The notes under the pieces are model-generated. The model did not search any database and was not told the origin of the DNA. It was given only the letters and a program-made list of their open reading frames with translations. A stretch of 64,000 nt of DNA from positions 4,712,001 through 4,776,000 of the forward strand of contig NZ_CP113910.1 in NCBI RefSeq assembly GCF_024701375.2. Direction: 5' to 3'. The stretch comes from Streptomyces sp. KMM 9044. Its GTDB lineage: Bacteria > Actinomycetota > Actinomycetes > Streptomycetales > Streptomycetaceae. The position numbers and the translations under genes are program-made. Of this stretch, positions 24,633 to 33,511 are shown one piece after another. The stretch's first letter is position 1, and each line of letters starts with the position of its first letter.

Positions 24633-26573
24633 CTACGGCACCCGCACCCACTGTGCCTTGCTCGGTGTCCCGTCCGCGGTGGTGGCGAACATCATGTACC
24701 AGCCCGCCTGGACCAGGTTCCGGCTCTCGGGCATGGTCACCGTCAGCCGGTCGCCGTCGGCCTCGAAGTCCAGGGCGACGGAACGCTGGTCCACGTCGGT
24801 GACGTGGGTCGAGGCGCTCGGCCGGATCAACCGGACCTTCTTGACCGAGGCGGCGTCCTTCGAGGTGAAGGTGCCGGACTCGCCGTGCTCGATGGTCTGC
24901 GGGCCGCCCGACAGGTCGGGCTGCTCGTTCTCGCCGTAGAGGTACGGCGGCGTGTAGATCTCGATGCGCTGCTCGAACTCGCCCGGCTTGGTGTTGGCCT
25001 TGTCGCCGTAGAGGGAGTCCGAGCCGAAGAACATCACGCGGCCGTCGGGCAGCAGGATCGAGCCGGAGTGGTAGTTGCGGCCCACCAGCGGGTCGGCGAC
25101 GCGCCTCAGCTCGTTCTCGGCCGTGTCGTAGATCCGCGCCTCGAGGATGTCGGAGTCGCTGCGCCCGCGGTAGTCCTCCGAGCCGCCCGCGATCAGTACG
25201 CTGTCGTCGGGCAGGACCGAGGCCTGCGGGTAGCGGGTGCCCCTGTCCATGGAGGGGCCGTCCTCGAAGCGCGGGTTGTCGGCCGTGAGGTCGACGATCC
25301 GGGTCTTCTCACTGGACAGCCGGGACTCGCCGACCCCGCCGCCGCCGATCACCATGTACTTCTCGTCCTGCGCCGGCGGCAGCAGCACGGTGTTCGCCGT
25401 CTCCAGCATGTCTGCGTCGCTCAGGCCGGGGACCTTGGTGAACCTGTTGGTCTCCACGTCCCAGACGCCCGGGTCGCGGCCCACGTCGTCGGGACCGTAG
25501 CCGGCGTTCGCGCCCGAGTAGAAGATCTTGCCGTTCTGCATGAGGAACAGCGCCGGGTAGGTCGGGAACTGCCGGACCTCCTCGGTGTAGGTCCACTCCT
25601 TGGTCTTCGGGTCGTAGACCTCGTTCTTGCCCGGGACGAGCTGGCCGATGTCGTCGAGGCCGGAGACGCTGAGGATCTTTCCGTCGCTCAGGGTGGTGAG
25701 CGTCGGGTACCAGCGGGCCTCCTTCATCGGGTCGACCTTGATGTACTTCTCCGCCACCGGATCGAACTCGAAGGCGTCCCTGATGCCCTGGAAGTCCTTC
25801 TTGTCCAGGGCGAGCTTCTCGGCGATGCCGTACGTGTTCTTGGCGTCGGCGCCGTTCAGGCCCGCCACCGTGTAGTTGTCCTGCGTACCGGTCTCGTACG
25901 TGGCGCCTTCCTTCTGCGCCTCGACGTAGATCCGGCCGACGCCCGGGGTGTTGCCCAGGAACTCGCCGGTCACCGGGTCGAAGTTCTTCTCCGCGCGGGG
26001 GACGAGCACCGGGTCCTTCGAGACGAAGGTCTTGCCGTTCTCCTTGCCGGTGAACCTGGTTCCCGCGGGCAGGGTGATCGGCTTGTCCGGGTTCTCGTTG
26101 TTGACGATCATCAGGCCGCCGGCCTTCTTCACGTCGCCCTTGAGCTTCTCGTACCGCTTGGTGCCGCCGGCGATCAGGAGATTGCCGTTGGCGAGCTGGG
26201 TGTGGCCGGTGCAGAACAGGTCGGTCGGCGTCGGCACCTTCTTGACGGTGCCCTTGACCGGGTCCCAGATGCGGGTGTCGTACCGTTTGGCGTCGAAGTT
26301 GTCCTGGTCGTTGCCGGAACCCGCGACGAGCAGCACCTTGCCGGTGCGCAGCAGCGCCGCGTGAATGGTGTTCTGGCGGTACTCCTCCGGGAACTCGACG
26401 ATCTCCCAGCGGCCGTTGTCCGCCTTGTACTCCGGCTGATTGATCTTGTACTGGTGGTATTTCTCGGACCCCTCGCGGTACAGCCACGGCCCGTTCATGC
26501 CGGCCAGCGCGAGTACCACCGCCGTGCCTATCGCGATCCGACGGGCGCGACGGCGGCCTGCACGGTCGTTCAT
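24633..26573 (-). CDS. glxA: Radical copper oxidase GlxA
   Basis: A 646-residue galactose/glyoxal-oxidase-type copper radical enzyme. An N-terminal uncleaved-anchor-like segment (IAIGTAVVLALAGMNGPWLY) is followed by a Kelch propeller and a C-terminal domain. Cys121 (DLFCTGH) and Tyr289 in ARWYPTLTTL are placed like the thioether-linked pair of glyoxal oxidase, next to Trp288; further copper ligands are Tyr-His in VGRNYHSGS and His in SASTHVTDVDQR. The start overlaps the cslA stop (ATGA), so the two are coupled. GlxA is required with CslA for glycan deposition at hyphal tips in S. lividans. Residue numbers were counted on this sequence. Confidence 0.92.
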   Translation of the reverse strand: MNDRAGRRRARRIAIGTAVVLALAGMNGPWLYREGSEKYHQYKINQPEYKADNGRWEIVEFPEEYRQNTIHAALLRTGKVLLVAGSGNDQDNFDAKRYDTRIWDPVKGTVKKVPTPTDLFCTGHTQLANGNLLIAGGTKRYEKLKGDVKKAGGLMIVNNENPDKPITLPAGTRFTGKENGKTFVSKDPVLVPRAEKNFDPVTGEFLGNTPGVGRIYVEAQKEGATYETGTQDNYTVAGLNGADAKNTYGIAEKLALDKKDFQGIRDAFEFDPVAEKYIKVDPMKEARWYPTLTTLSDGKILSVSGLDDIGQLVPGKNEVYDPKTKEWTYTEEVRQFPTYPALFLMQNGKIFYSGANAGYGPDDVGRDPGVWDVETNRFTKVPGLSDADMLETANTVLLPPAQDEKYMVIGGGGVGESRLSSEKTRIVDLTADNPRFEDGPSMDRGTRYPQASVLPDDSVLIAGGSEDYRGRSDSDILEARIYDTAENELRRVADPLVGRNYHSGSILLPDGRVMFFGSDSLYGDKANTKPGEFEQRIEIYTPPYLYGENEQPDLSGGPQTIEHGESGTFTSKDAASVKKVRLIRPSASTHVTDVDQRSVALDFEADGDRLTVTMPESRNLVQAGWYMMFATTADGTPSKAQWVRVP

Positions 26574-28756
26574 TCCTTACGTCCCCCAAGTCCACCCAGG
26601 GCGATCTGCATCGTCTGGTCGTTGCCGGAGCCGTTGCCGGCACCTGTCGCTCCACCCGGCCCACCCGGCCCACCCGGGCCGTCCGGGCCACCCGGCCCAC
26701 CCGGGCCGTCCGGTCCCGGGGAGGTCTCCGGCTCTCCCGGTCCCGCCGGTCCGCCGTGGGAGGCGGCCCAGCTGGGCCGGTCCGGCCGGCCGCGCGCGGC
26801 GTGCTGCTGCCCGTACTGCCGGCCCTGCGCGTGTGCCTGCTGCTGGATGCGCGGGAGCACCTGCAGCTGCTGTGTCGCCGGTTCGTGGGCGAAGCCCTTC
26901 GGCGAGTCCGCCGCCGGCCGGTCGTCCGGGTGCCGGCCCGACGCATGGGCGTCGGGCTGCTTCTTCCTGTCCTGGCGCATACCGTGCCGCCAGACGAACA
27001 TGGGTGCGGCCGTGATCATCAGGGCGAACGTCGCCCAGACGACCATCGCCGGGTGCGAGTGCCCGTAGACGAAGCCGGCGACGAGGGAGCCGCCGAAGAT
27101 CAGGATGAAGTACCAGTGGTACCGGAAGGTGCCGAACCAGGTGTCCGGGCTGGCCGAGTCGCCCTTGGGCGTGACGACGAACTTGCTCTTGCGGCGCAGG
27201 ACGGAGTCGATCAGCGCCTTCGCGTAGAGCGGCGCCGACAGCGCGGACATGACCATACCGGCCACACCGCCGGAGCCCTCCGGCTCGTGCGGGGAGACGT
27301 TGTGGCGGCGGTTCCAGATGTAGAGGCCGATCTGGAGCGCGGAGGCGTTGCCGTAGAGCATCAGCCAGACCGCGGGGTCGATGTTCACACCCGAGGCGCC
27401 CAGGCCCAGGAACAGCGCACAGCTCAGTGCCGCCAGGATCCAGTTGAGGGCCGACATCGGGTAGAAGATGATCATCATGGTGTAGTTGAAGAGCTTGCTC
27501 GGCGGCAGCGAGTACCAGCCCTTCCAGTACTGCTTGAGGATCGTCTCGTACGTCCCCCGGGACCAGCGCATCTGCTGGGTGAAGAAGTCCGTCCAGGCGT
27601 TGGGGCCCTCGCCGACCGCCAGCACGTCCGGGGTGTAGACCGAGCGCCACTTCCTGCCCGTCGCCGGGTTCTTGGCGCGGTGCATCTCGAAGCCGGTCGC
27701 CATGTCCTCGGTGATCGAGTCGTACAGACCGCCGATCTGCTTGAGCGCCTTGATGCGCACGGCGTTGGACGTGCCGACGAACATGGGGGAGCCGTAGCGG
27801 TTGCCGGCCCGCTGGATGAGCGCGTGGAAGAGGAACTGCTGCGACTCGGCGGCCTTGGTGACGAAGTTGTCGTAGTTCCCGTAGACCTGCGGGCCGATGA
27901 CGAAGCCGACGTTCGGGTCGCGGAAGAAGCCGAGCATCCGCTCCAGGTAGTTCGGCAGCGGGATGTGGTCGGTGTCCACCGAGGCGAAGAACTCGTAGTC
28001 GTCGCCGTGCGCGTCGAGCCAGGCGTTGTAGTTGCCGTGCTTGGTCTTGGCGCGGTGCGGGCCCTTGGGCTGGTTCCACTTCGCGACGCCCTTGCGGGAG
28101 AAGTGGTGCACACCGAGGCGCGCGCAGACCTCCTTCACCCCGGGGTCGTCGCCCTCGTCGAGCAGCCAGACGTGCATGGTGCCCCGGTGGCGGATCTTGA
28201 CGGCCGCCTCCAGGGTCTTCGTCACCATCTCCAGCGGCTCCTTGCCGGGCACGAAGGAGGTGAGGAAGGCGACCCGGGTACCGGTCTCGGGCACCACGGG
28301 AACCGGGTCGCGGGCGACCAGCGTGGCGTGCGCGTTGGACAGCACGTTCAAACAGCGGAAGAGCTCGATCAGACCGATCGAGACGAGCATCACGACGTCG
28401 AGGGTGGGCAGCCAGTCGAACGCCGGGTAGTCGCGCTCCGTCCAGTGCGAGGGCTGGAGCAGCCACACCAGCAGCACCACCGACAGCAGCGGGGCCGCGG
28501 CCAGCATCAGCGCGATGCGGATGCGGTGCGGCTCCTGCGAGATCAGCGAGCGGTACTGCACCTGGTACGGCTTGCCCGGGTCGGGCTGGGTGAGGGGCCC
28601 CGAGAGCCGGCTGTAGTGCTCGTAGTCGTATCTCGGCAGCGTCTTCTTGATCCGGCGGAAAGCGCCCGTGTTTCCGGTCCGGTGCGCAGGCACCCTGAGC
28701 TGGGTGGTCTGGGACGGGTCGTCGTCCCTCTGGGCGCCCGACGGCGTCGACGTCAT
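26570..28756 (-). CDS. cslA: Cellulose synthase-like glycosyltransferase CslA (GT2)
   Basis: A 728-residue membrane glycosyltransferase. Two N-terminal membrane helices (IALMLAAAPLLSVVLLVWLL, TLDVVMLVSIGLIELF) precede the GT2 domain with DEGDDPGVK, DTDHIPLP (about residue 259), TEDMATG and QQMRWSRGT (about 395, Q-x-x-R-W), then several C-terminal helices. It polymerises a beta-glucan at hyphal tips. The final 100 residues are hydrophilic and end in repeated Gly-Pro triplets (GPDGPGGPGGPDGPGGPGG), a collagen-like tail. I chose ATG 28756, nine bases after GGGGGG; ATG 28765 is too close to that site. It is first in the cslA-glxA operon. Confidence 0.92.
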   Translation of the reverse strand: MTSTPSGAQRDDDPSQTTQLRVPAHRTGNTGAFRRIKKTLPRYDYEHYSRLSGPLTQPDPGKPYQVQYRSLISQEPHRIRIALMLAAAPLLSVVLLVWLLQPSHWTERDYPAFDWLPTLDVVMLVSIGLIELFRCLNVLSNAHATLVARDPVPVVPETGTRVAFLTSFVPGKEPLEMVTKTLEAAVKIRHRGTMHVWLLDEGDDPGVKEVCARLGVHHFSRKGVAKWNQPKGPHRAKTKHGNYNAWLDAHGDDYEFFASVDTDHIPLPNYLERMLGFFRDPNVGFVIGPQVYGNYDNFVTKAAESQQFLFHALIQRAGNRYGSPMFVGTSNAVRIKALKQIGGLYDSITEDMATGFEMHRAKNPATGRKWRSVYTPDVLAVGEGPNAWTDFFTQQMRWSRGTYETILKQYWKGWYSLPPSKLFNYTMMIIFYPMSALNWILAALSCALFLGLGASGVNIDPAVWLMLYGNASALQIGLYIWNRRHNVSPHEPEGSGGVAGMVMSALSAPLYAKALIDSVLRRKSKFVVTPKGDSASPDTWFGTFRYHWYFILIFGGSLVAGFVYGHSHPAMVVWATFALMITAAPMFVWRHGMRQDRKKQPDAHASGRHPDDRPAADSPKGFAHEPATQQLQVLPRIQQQAHAQGRQYGQQHAARGRPDRPSWAASHGGPAGPGEPETSPGPDGPGGPGGPDGPGGPGGPGGATGAGNGSGNDQTMQIALGGLGGRKE

Positions 28757-29185
28757 GAGTGTCATCCCCCCACACACGGTCCAGCCGCGTGTTTCGTCGC
28801 TTCCTTCCGCCCGCTTCCGGTCCCCCGCGACCTTCACGGACGTGTCAGTGGTAGACCGCTGTCACCACGTCACCCACACCATATAGACACGGCACAGCGC
28901 TCCATCCGGTTGCACGGCGCACCCCCGTCGGCATGGCCCGGAGAGCGGGTTCCCCCGCCACGCACCGTCCGCAACCGGGCTCCGGCCCTCAACGGCCGCG
29001 AACCCGCGGCACCGTGAAGGGACCAGGCTGTACAGGTTCCACCATGATCGCAAGGTGCGACATCCGGTGCTCACCCGTCACGCAATCCCATTGTGGCCGC
29101 TGGGAGGGTCGCGTGGGGCCCATGTTCCATACGAGCGGTGAAGGCGAACCGTTCAATGAGAACAAGGAGATTTCCGGCCAAAAGC
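28757..29185. other. Intergenic region upstream of cslA
   Basis: This 429-bp gap should carry the cslA promoter on the minus strand. An AT-rich TATATGG stands near 28880 and could be a -10, but I see no matching -35. No other gene or RNA signal was recognised. Confidence 0.35.
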
Positions 29186-29215
29186 GACGGGCCCCTCGAT
29201 CACGAGGGGCCCGTC
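29186..29215 (-). terminator. Terminator of tRNA-Lys 1
   Basis: Perfect 13-bp hairpin (arm gacgggcccctcg, loop of four) just downstream of the tRNA on the minus strand, followed by GCTTTT. Confidence 0.85.
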
Positions 29216-29222
29216 CTGTCGG

Positions 29223-29296
29223 TGCGCCGCCAGGGACTCGAACCCCGGACCCGCTGATTAAGAGTCAGCTGCTCTAACCAACTGAGCTAGCGGCGC
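29223..29296 (-). tRNA. tRNA-Lys (anticodon CTT), copy 1
   Basis: A 74-base gene on the minus strand. GCGCCGC pairs with GCGGCGC in the acceptor stem, with discriminator A. The D arm contains AGCTCAGTTGGTTAGAGC, the anticodon loop is CTCTTAA, and the T arm has GGTTCGAGTCC. CCA is not encoded. It is identical to the copies at 31150 and 45032. Confidence 0.97.
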
Positions 29297-29310
29297 TCAC
29301 TGACGACGCA

Positions 29311-29340
29311 ATTCTACCGGACCCCGCGGGGTGCTTTCGA
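29311..29340 (-). promoter_or_regulatory. Candidate promoter of tRNA-Lys 1
   Basis: On the minus strand TCGAAA (29335-29340), 18 bp and TAGAAT (29311-29316), ending 15 bases before the tRNA. The block GAAAGCACCCC at its upstream end recurs at the same distance from the -10 in copy 2. Confidence 0.5.
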
Positions 29341-29631
29341 CCGCCGCTCGGGGCGGGTTCCCGGTTCCGCCCGCCGTCGTCGCCCGCGCCGGCGCGCTTA
29401 CATCGTTCGGACCGTCAGAGTGCGCGCCTCGTGGGCGGTTGAGAAGCTGATATCTGTGTATAAACGCGAAGTGTCCCACGGGGTGTGCGATCGAACAGGT
29501 GGCCGGAACTGCGAGGGGATTCGCATGGACCGCACGGTGTCCCCGGTGTCCCCGGTGTCCGAGGGGGCCGGTCCCGAGAGCGACCGTGAGTGCCCCGGCC
29601 GTGTGCACCGGCGCGGAGGCTGGAGGTACGC

Positions 29632-30960
29632 ATGACCCTGACCACTCCCGGCGCCCCTCGCACTCCTGATCCTCGCACTCCTGATCCCCACACTCCTGAT
29701 CCCCACACTCCCGGCGCCCCTCGCACTCCTGATCCCCACACTCCTGATCCCCACACTCCTGATCCCCGCACTCCTGATCCCCGCACCCCTGGTTCCCGCA
29801 CCCCTGGTTCCCGCACCCCTGGTTCCCGCACCCCCGACTCCGGGCGTCCCGACTCCGGGGGCGAGCGCTCGGCGGCGGAGCGGCCCGCGCGGGTGATCCG
29901 CACCGAGGCCACCACCGAGATCCCCGTCCATCTGCTGTTCCGGGACGGCCCCGACCCGGTGCCGGGGCGGTTGCGGTCCGCGGTCGTCGGCCGCCGGCAG
30001 GGCACGGGGGAGCAGCCGCGGCTGCGGCGTCCGGCCGTCGCACCGGCCCGGCCGTCCGTGCCGCGGGTCGATCCCGAGCTGGTGGAGCGGCCCGCCCGGG
30101 TGCTGCCCGGGGGCGCGGGGGCGCTGGCCGGGTTGTGCGGGGCGGCCGGGTGCGTGGCCACGTCGTGGTGGGCGGGCGTCCTGCCGTCGTCGTCGGCCGC
30201 CGCGTTCGGGCTTCCGGCGCACATGGGGGCCGCGGGAGCCGCCGGACTCGGGCCCGCGCAGTGGGCGGCGTACGCGGCGGCCGGGGCGCTCGGTCTGTTC
30301 GGGTTCGGCGGGCTGGCCCGCGGCCGGACCGGGCGGGCCTGGGTGCTCGGCCTGTTCGGCCGCTACCGCGGAACCGTCCGGCGCACCGGCCTGCTGTGGG
30401 TGAACCCGCTGCTGCTGCGTCGCCGGGTCGACGTACGGCTGCGGCACTGGCGCAGCGGGCCGATGCAGGCGGCCGACCGCGGCGGGGTGGCGCTGCGGAC
30501 GAGAGTCCTGGTCGTGTGGCGGGTGCGGGACACCGCGCGGGCCACGCTGGGCGTCGAGGATCACGAGGCGTATGTGCGCGAGTGCGTCGAGGCGGCGCTG
30601 CTCCGGGTCCCGGTGGAGGCGCCGGGTGATACGGGAGGGGCGGCGGGCGCGGCGCAGGACGCGCTGACCCGGCTGGTCGCGGCGGACGCCGGTCCGGTGG
30701 GGATCGAGGTGTTCGCGGTGCGGCCGGTCCGGGTGGAGTACGCCCCCGAGGTGGCCGCCGCCATGCACCGGTGCCGGATCGCCGCGCTGGACGCCCGGCA
30801 CCGGGCGAGCGTGCTCACCTCGGTCGTGGACTCGGTGGAGGACACGGTGACCCGGCTGACCCTGCGGGGCATGGTGGAGCTGGACGACCGCGAGCGCAAG
30901 GTGCTGGTCAAGGACCTGACGGTGGCGTTCTGCGCGGGGTGGGGGGAGGCGGGGCCGTAG
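29632..30960 (+). CDS. SPFH (stomatin/prohibitin)-domain membrane protein with repeat N-terminus
   Basis: A 442-residue protein. Residues about 5-70 are pentapeptide repeats (TPDPH, TPDPR, TPGSR). A membrane region follows (ALAGLCGAAGCVATSWWAGVLP, WAAYAAAGALGLFGFGGLA), then GLFGRYRGTVRRTGLLWVNPLL and an SPFH domain with VDVRLRHWRSGPMQAAD, LVVWRVRDTARATLGV, VEYAPEVAAAMHRCRIAALD and a helical end. SPFH proteins scaffold membrane microdomains. GGAGGT lies four bases before the ATG. It is flanked by two identical tRNA-Lys genes on the other strand. Partners are not evident. Confidence 0.82.
   Translation: MTLTTPGAPRTPDPRTPDPHTPDPHTPGAPRTPDPHTPDPHTPDPRTPDPRTPGSRTPGSRTPGSRTPDSGRPDSGGERSAAERPARVIRTEATTEIPVHLLFRDGPDPVPGRLRSAVVGRRQGTGEQPRLRRPAVAPARPSVPRVDPELVERPARVLPGGAGALAGLCGAAGCVATSWWAGVLPSSSAAAFGLPAHMGAAGAAGLGPAQWAAYAAAGALGLFGFGGLARGRTGRAWVLGLFGRYRGTVRRTGLLWVNPLLLRRRVDVRLRHWRSGPMQAADRGGVALRTRVLVVWRVRDTARATLGVEDHEAYVRECVEAALLRVPVEAPGDTGGAAGAAQDALTRLVAADAGPVGIEVFAVRPVRVEYAPEVAAAMHRCRIAALDARHRASVLTSVVDSVEDTVTRLTLRGMVELDDRERKVLVKDLTVAFCAGWGEAGP
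29653..29832 (+). repeat. 15-bp coding repeat (TPDPx/TPGSx)
   Basis: About eleven copies of a 15-bp unit such as actcctgatccccac or acccctggttcccgc, all in frame within the SPFH gene. Neighbouring copies are nearly identical at DNA level, implying recent slippage. Confidence 0.85.
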
Positions 30961-31114
30961 GGTCTGCGGCTTGGACCGGGCCGGAGCGGGGAGCGGGACG
31001 GGCCGGGCTGAGCGGGCGCCGCGCCATCATCGTGGTGTGGTCGGTCGCCGACACGGGCAACGCGTTCTACGCCTGCTCGGACGTCACCTTCTGACGCCGC
31101 TTCCGGGCACGTCA

Positions 31115-31144
31115 AAGGGCCTCTCGCTCCCACGAGAGGCCCTT
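31115..31144 (-). terminator. Terminator of tRNA-Lys 2
   Basis: Perfect 12-bp hairpin (arm aagggcctctcg, loop of six) directly downstream of the second tRNA-Lys on the minus strand; followed by TTGACG. Confidence 0.8.
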
Positions 31145-31149
31145 CAGTG

Positions 31150-31223
31150 TGCGCCGCCAGGGACTCGAACCCCGGACCCGCTGATTAAGAGTCAGCTGCT
31201 CTAACCAACTGAGCTAGCGGCGC
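31150..31223 (-). tRNA. tRNA-Lys (anticodon CTT), copy 2
   Basis: Base-for-base identical to the copy at 29223-29296, same strand, about 1.9 kb away, with its own terminator. Confidence 0.97.
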
Positions 31224-31264
31224 ATGACTCCCGCCGTCCGCTTCCGCGGTCGGCGACGCGGAAA

Positions 31265-31294
31265 ATAATACCCGTCTGTCAGGGGTGCTTCCGA
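31265..31294 (-). promoter_or_regulatory. Candidate promoter of tRNA-Lys 2
   Basis: Minus strand TCGGAA (31289-31294), 18 bp and TATTAT (31265-31270). It shares GAAGCACCCC with the promoter of copy 1 at the same spacing from the -10. Confidence 0.55.
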
Positions 31295-31529
31295 CCGCGC
31301 GCCGGCCCGACCCGCCCGCGCCTGGGTCCTGTCCGGAGTTTCCCGTCTGCCGTGCGGCGTCCGGCACGGCACCTCGCCGCACGGCCGGATCACCCGGGTA
31401 CGTCCGCGGTACGAGGGCGTACCCGGCCGCACACCGGTGCACCGCACCAGACGCCGCACGGCCGCCCTTCGGGCGACGACGGGAAACTCCAGACAGGACC
31501 TGGATCGCCGGCGGCAGCAGCACCGGGGC

Positions 31530-31718
31530 CGCGTTGCGGTTGAGGGCGTCGGCGGCCCGGCGCAGCATCGACAGGAGCGCGGTCAGTCGCTCCGGGCCGG
31601 GGCCGGTCTCGCGGGCGAGCTGGGCACCGGTGACTCCGGTGGTGTGCCGTGCCACCGTGTCCAGGACGCGCGGGGCGTCCTGGACACGGTGGCACGGAGC
31701 GGTCGGCTTCCCCCTCAT
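31530..31718 (-). pseudogene. Truncated HTH of an IclR-type regulator
   Basis: From ATG 31718 the frame encodes HRVQDAPRVLDTVARHTTG, then VTGAQLARETGPGPERLTAL and LLSMLRR, a winged-HTH of the IclR kind seen in Streptomyces. After LSMLRR the similarity ends, although the frame stays open into the tRNA region with no recognisable domain. The recognition helix is present, but the rest of the HTH wing and the whole effector domain are lacking. I interpret it as a remnant; a short expressed HTH peptide is not excluded. Confidence 0.5.
31648..31696. repeat. Perfect 22-bp inverted repeat
   Basis: Arms 31648-31669 and 31675-31696 (core gccaccgtgtccaggacgc) with a 5-base spacer, inside the start of the IclR-type remnant. 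It could be a strong hairpin in the transcript or an operator. Confidence 0.7.
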
Positions 31719-32037
31719 GACGACTCGCCTCGATGTGGTGCGCGGGGCATGAGCAGGGCCGGTCGAGGGCCCGGGGGGCGTCCCCCGGGAGGACACGGCA
31801 GTGCCACGGTTTTCCCCTGCGCTCGCTGGCGGGGCTGTGGTCCGGCCGACGAACCCTCTCCACGACAGCCGTCAAGCTGCCGTTCCGGGGCGGGTGTTGA
31901 CGAGATCGCGGTTCCCCCCACTGCGGCGCGGGTCCAGGGGTATGTGCCAAGGGGATGTCCCGGCGTGCGGACCTCGGGCGTTGCCCGGACACCGCTCCGC
32001 ACGCCGCCCGGACATCGCCGCGGACATCACCCCGTGG
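31719..32037. other. Intergenic region downstream of ehuA
   Basis: Frames are open on both strands from composition only. No family similarity, terminator or RNA signal was recognised. Confidence 0.35.
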
Positions 32038-32871
32038 TCACAGGACCGCGCTGAGGAACTCCCGGGTCCGGTCGTGCTCGGGCTCGCTGAAGAGCTTCTC
32101 CGGCGGGGCCGACTCGATGATCCGGCCCTGGTCGAACATCAGGACGCGGTCGGAGATGTCCCGGGCGAAGTTCATCTCGTGGGTGACGCAGAGCATCGTG
32201 ATGTCGGTGGAACGGGCGATGTCCCGCAGCACGTCCAGGACGCCCGCGACCAGCTCCGGGTCGAGCGCCGAGGTCACCTCGTCGAGGAGCAGCACCTGCG
32301 GCCGCATCGCCAGGGCCCGTGCGATCGCCACCCGCTGCTGCTGGCCGCCGGACAGCTGCGAGGGGTGCTTGCCGACGTGCTCGGTCAGCCCGACCATCTC
32401 GAGCAGCTCCCGCGCCCGCTCCTCGGCCTCGTCCCTGGACATGCCGAGCACGGTGACCGGGGCCTCGGTGATGTTGCGCAGCACGGTCATGTTCGGGAAC
32501 AGGTTGAAGTGCTGGAAGACCATGCCGATCTTCTTGCGGATCTCGCGGACCTGCTTCTCCGGCGCGGGGAACAGCTGCTCCCCGTCGACGGTGATCGTGC
32601 CCTCCTCGGGCTTCAGCAGCGTCATCAGCAGCCGCAGGATCGTCGTCTTGCCCGATCCGGACGGCCCGATCAGGGTGACGTGCTTGCCGGCGTCCACGGA
32701 GAAGTCGAGGTTGTCGAGGACCGTGTTGTGCCCGAACCGCTTGGTGACCTTCTCCAGCCGGATCAGCTCACTGCCGGCGCCCGCCGCGGCGCGCGTGGTG
32801 CCGACGTCCGGCTCGGGGGTCTTCTCGGGCTCGACGGGGAGGGGGCCGGGCTGGGTGCTGTCAGTGGACAA
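32038..32871 (-). CDS. ehuA: Amino-acid-type ABC transporter ATP-binding protein (EhuA-like)
   Basis: A 277-residue ABC ATPase: Walker A GPSGSGKTT (about residue 68), Q loop GMVFQHFNLFPNMTV, signature LSGGQQQR (about 170), Walker B VLLLDEVTSALD, and switch His in CVTHEM. It energises the EhuB-C-D importer from the cytosol. There is no ATG near the start: I chose TTG 32871, which has GGAG eight bases upstream and overlaps ehuD by 11 bp; a TTG at 32898 is the alternative. The Ehu naming is by similarity to the polar-amino-acid/ectoine subfamily; transport of ectoine is not shown. Confidence 0.82.
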   Translation of the reverse strand: MSTDSTQPGPLPVEPEKTPEPDVGTTRAAAGAGSELIRLEKVTKRFGHNTVLDNLDFSVDAGKHVTLIGPSGSGKTTILRLLMTLLKPEEGTITVDGEQLFPAPEKQVREIRKKIGMVFQHFNLFPNMTVLRNITEAPVTVLGMSRDEAEERARELLEMVGLTEHVGKHPSQLSGGQQQRVAIARALAMRPQVLLLDEVTSALDPELVAGVLDVLRDIARSTDITMLCVTHEMNFARDISDRVLMFDQGRIIESAPPEKLFSEPEHDRTREFLSAVL

Positions 32872-33511
32872 GGCGTCGCTCCAGGGCTCGGAGGGCAAGG
32901 GAGGCCAGGTAGGAGATGACGATGAAGGCGAAGCCGATCACCGTCAGGGGCTCGGTGAACTGGAAGTGCTGCTGGGAGAACAGGCGGGCCTCACCGAGCA
33001 TCTCCAGCACGGTGATCGCCATCAGCAGGGGCGTGTCCTTCAGCATCGAGATGACGTAGTTGCCGAGTGCGGGGACCACCCTGCGCACGGCCTGCGGCAG
33101 GATCACCGCGGTCCACGTCCGGCGCAGCGGCAGGTTCAGTGCCGTCGCCGCCTCCCACTGGCCCACCGGCACGGCCTCGATGCCCGCGCGGTAGACCTGC
33201 ATCGTGTACGTCGAGTAGTGCAGACCGATGGCGACGACCCCCGTGGTCAGCGCGGAGAAGGTCACTCCCCACTCGGGCAGCACGTAGAACAGGAAGAACA
33301 GCTGCACCAGCAGCGGGGTGTTGCGGATGAACTCCGTCACGCCGCCGACCGGCCAGGTCACCCAGCGGGACGGCACCCGCATCAGCAGGGCCCACACCAG
33401 GCCGAGGACGAACGAGATCAGCGAGCCGAGGACGAGGATCTGCAGGGTGACCAGCAGGCCGTCCCAGAAGTACGGCATGAATTCGGAGACGGCGCTCCAG
33501 TCCCACTCCAT
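32861..33511 (-). CDS. ehuD: ABC transporter permease (EhuD-like)
   Basis: A 216-residue HisM/GlnP-type permease with about five membrane helices: LLVTLQILVLGSLISFVLGLVWAL, PLLVQLFFLFYVLPEW and later. The cytosolic EAA-like loop is EAATALNLPLRRTWTAVILPQA. It forms the membrane channel with EhuC. The ATG overlaps the ehuC stop by one base (TGATG), consistent with tight coupling in an ehuB-C-D-A operon. Confidence 0.85.
   Translation of the reverse strand: MEWDWSAVSEFMPYFWDGLLVTLQILVLGSLISFVLGLVWALLMRVPSRWVTWPVGGVTEFIRNTPLLVQLFFLFYVLPEWGVTFSALTTGVVAIGLHYSTYTMQVYRAGIEAVPVGQWEAATALNLPLRRTWTAVILPQAVRRVVPALGNYVISMLKDTPLLMAITVLEMLGEARLFSQQHFQFTEPLTVIGFAFIVISYLASLALRALERRLVH

Noticed and set aside
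31224..31752. Forward frames across the region after tRNA-Lys 2
   Set aside because: They are antisense shadows of the HTH remnant and composition-driven; no start signals or family matches.
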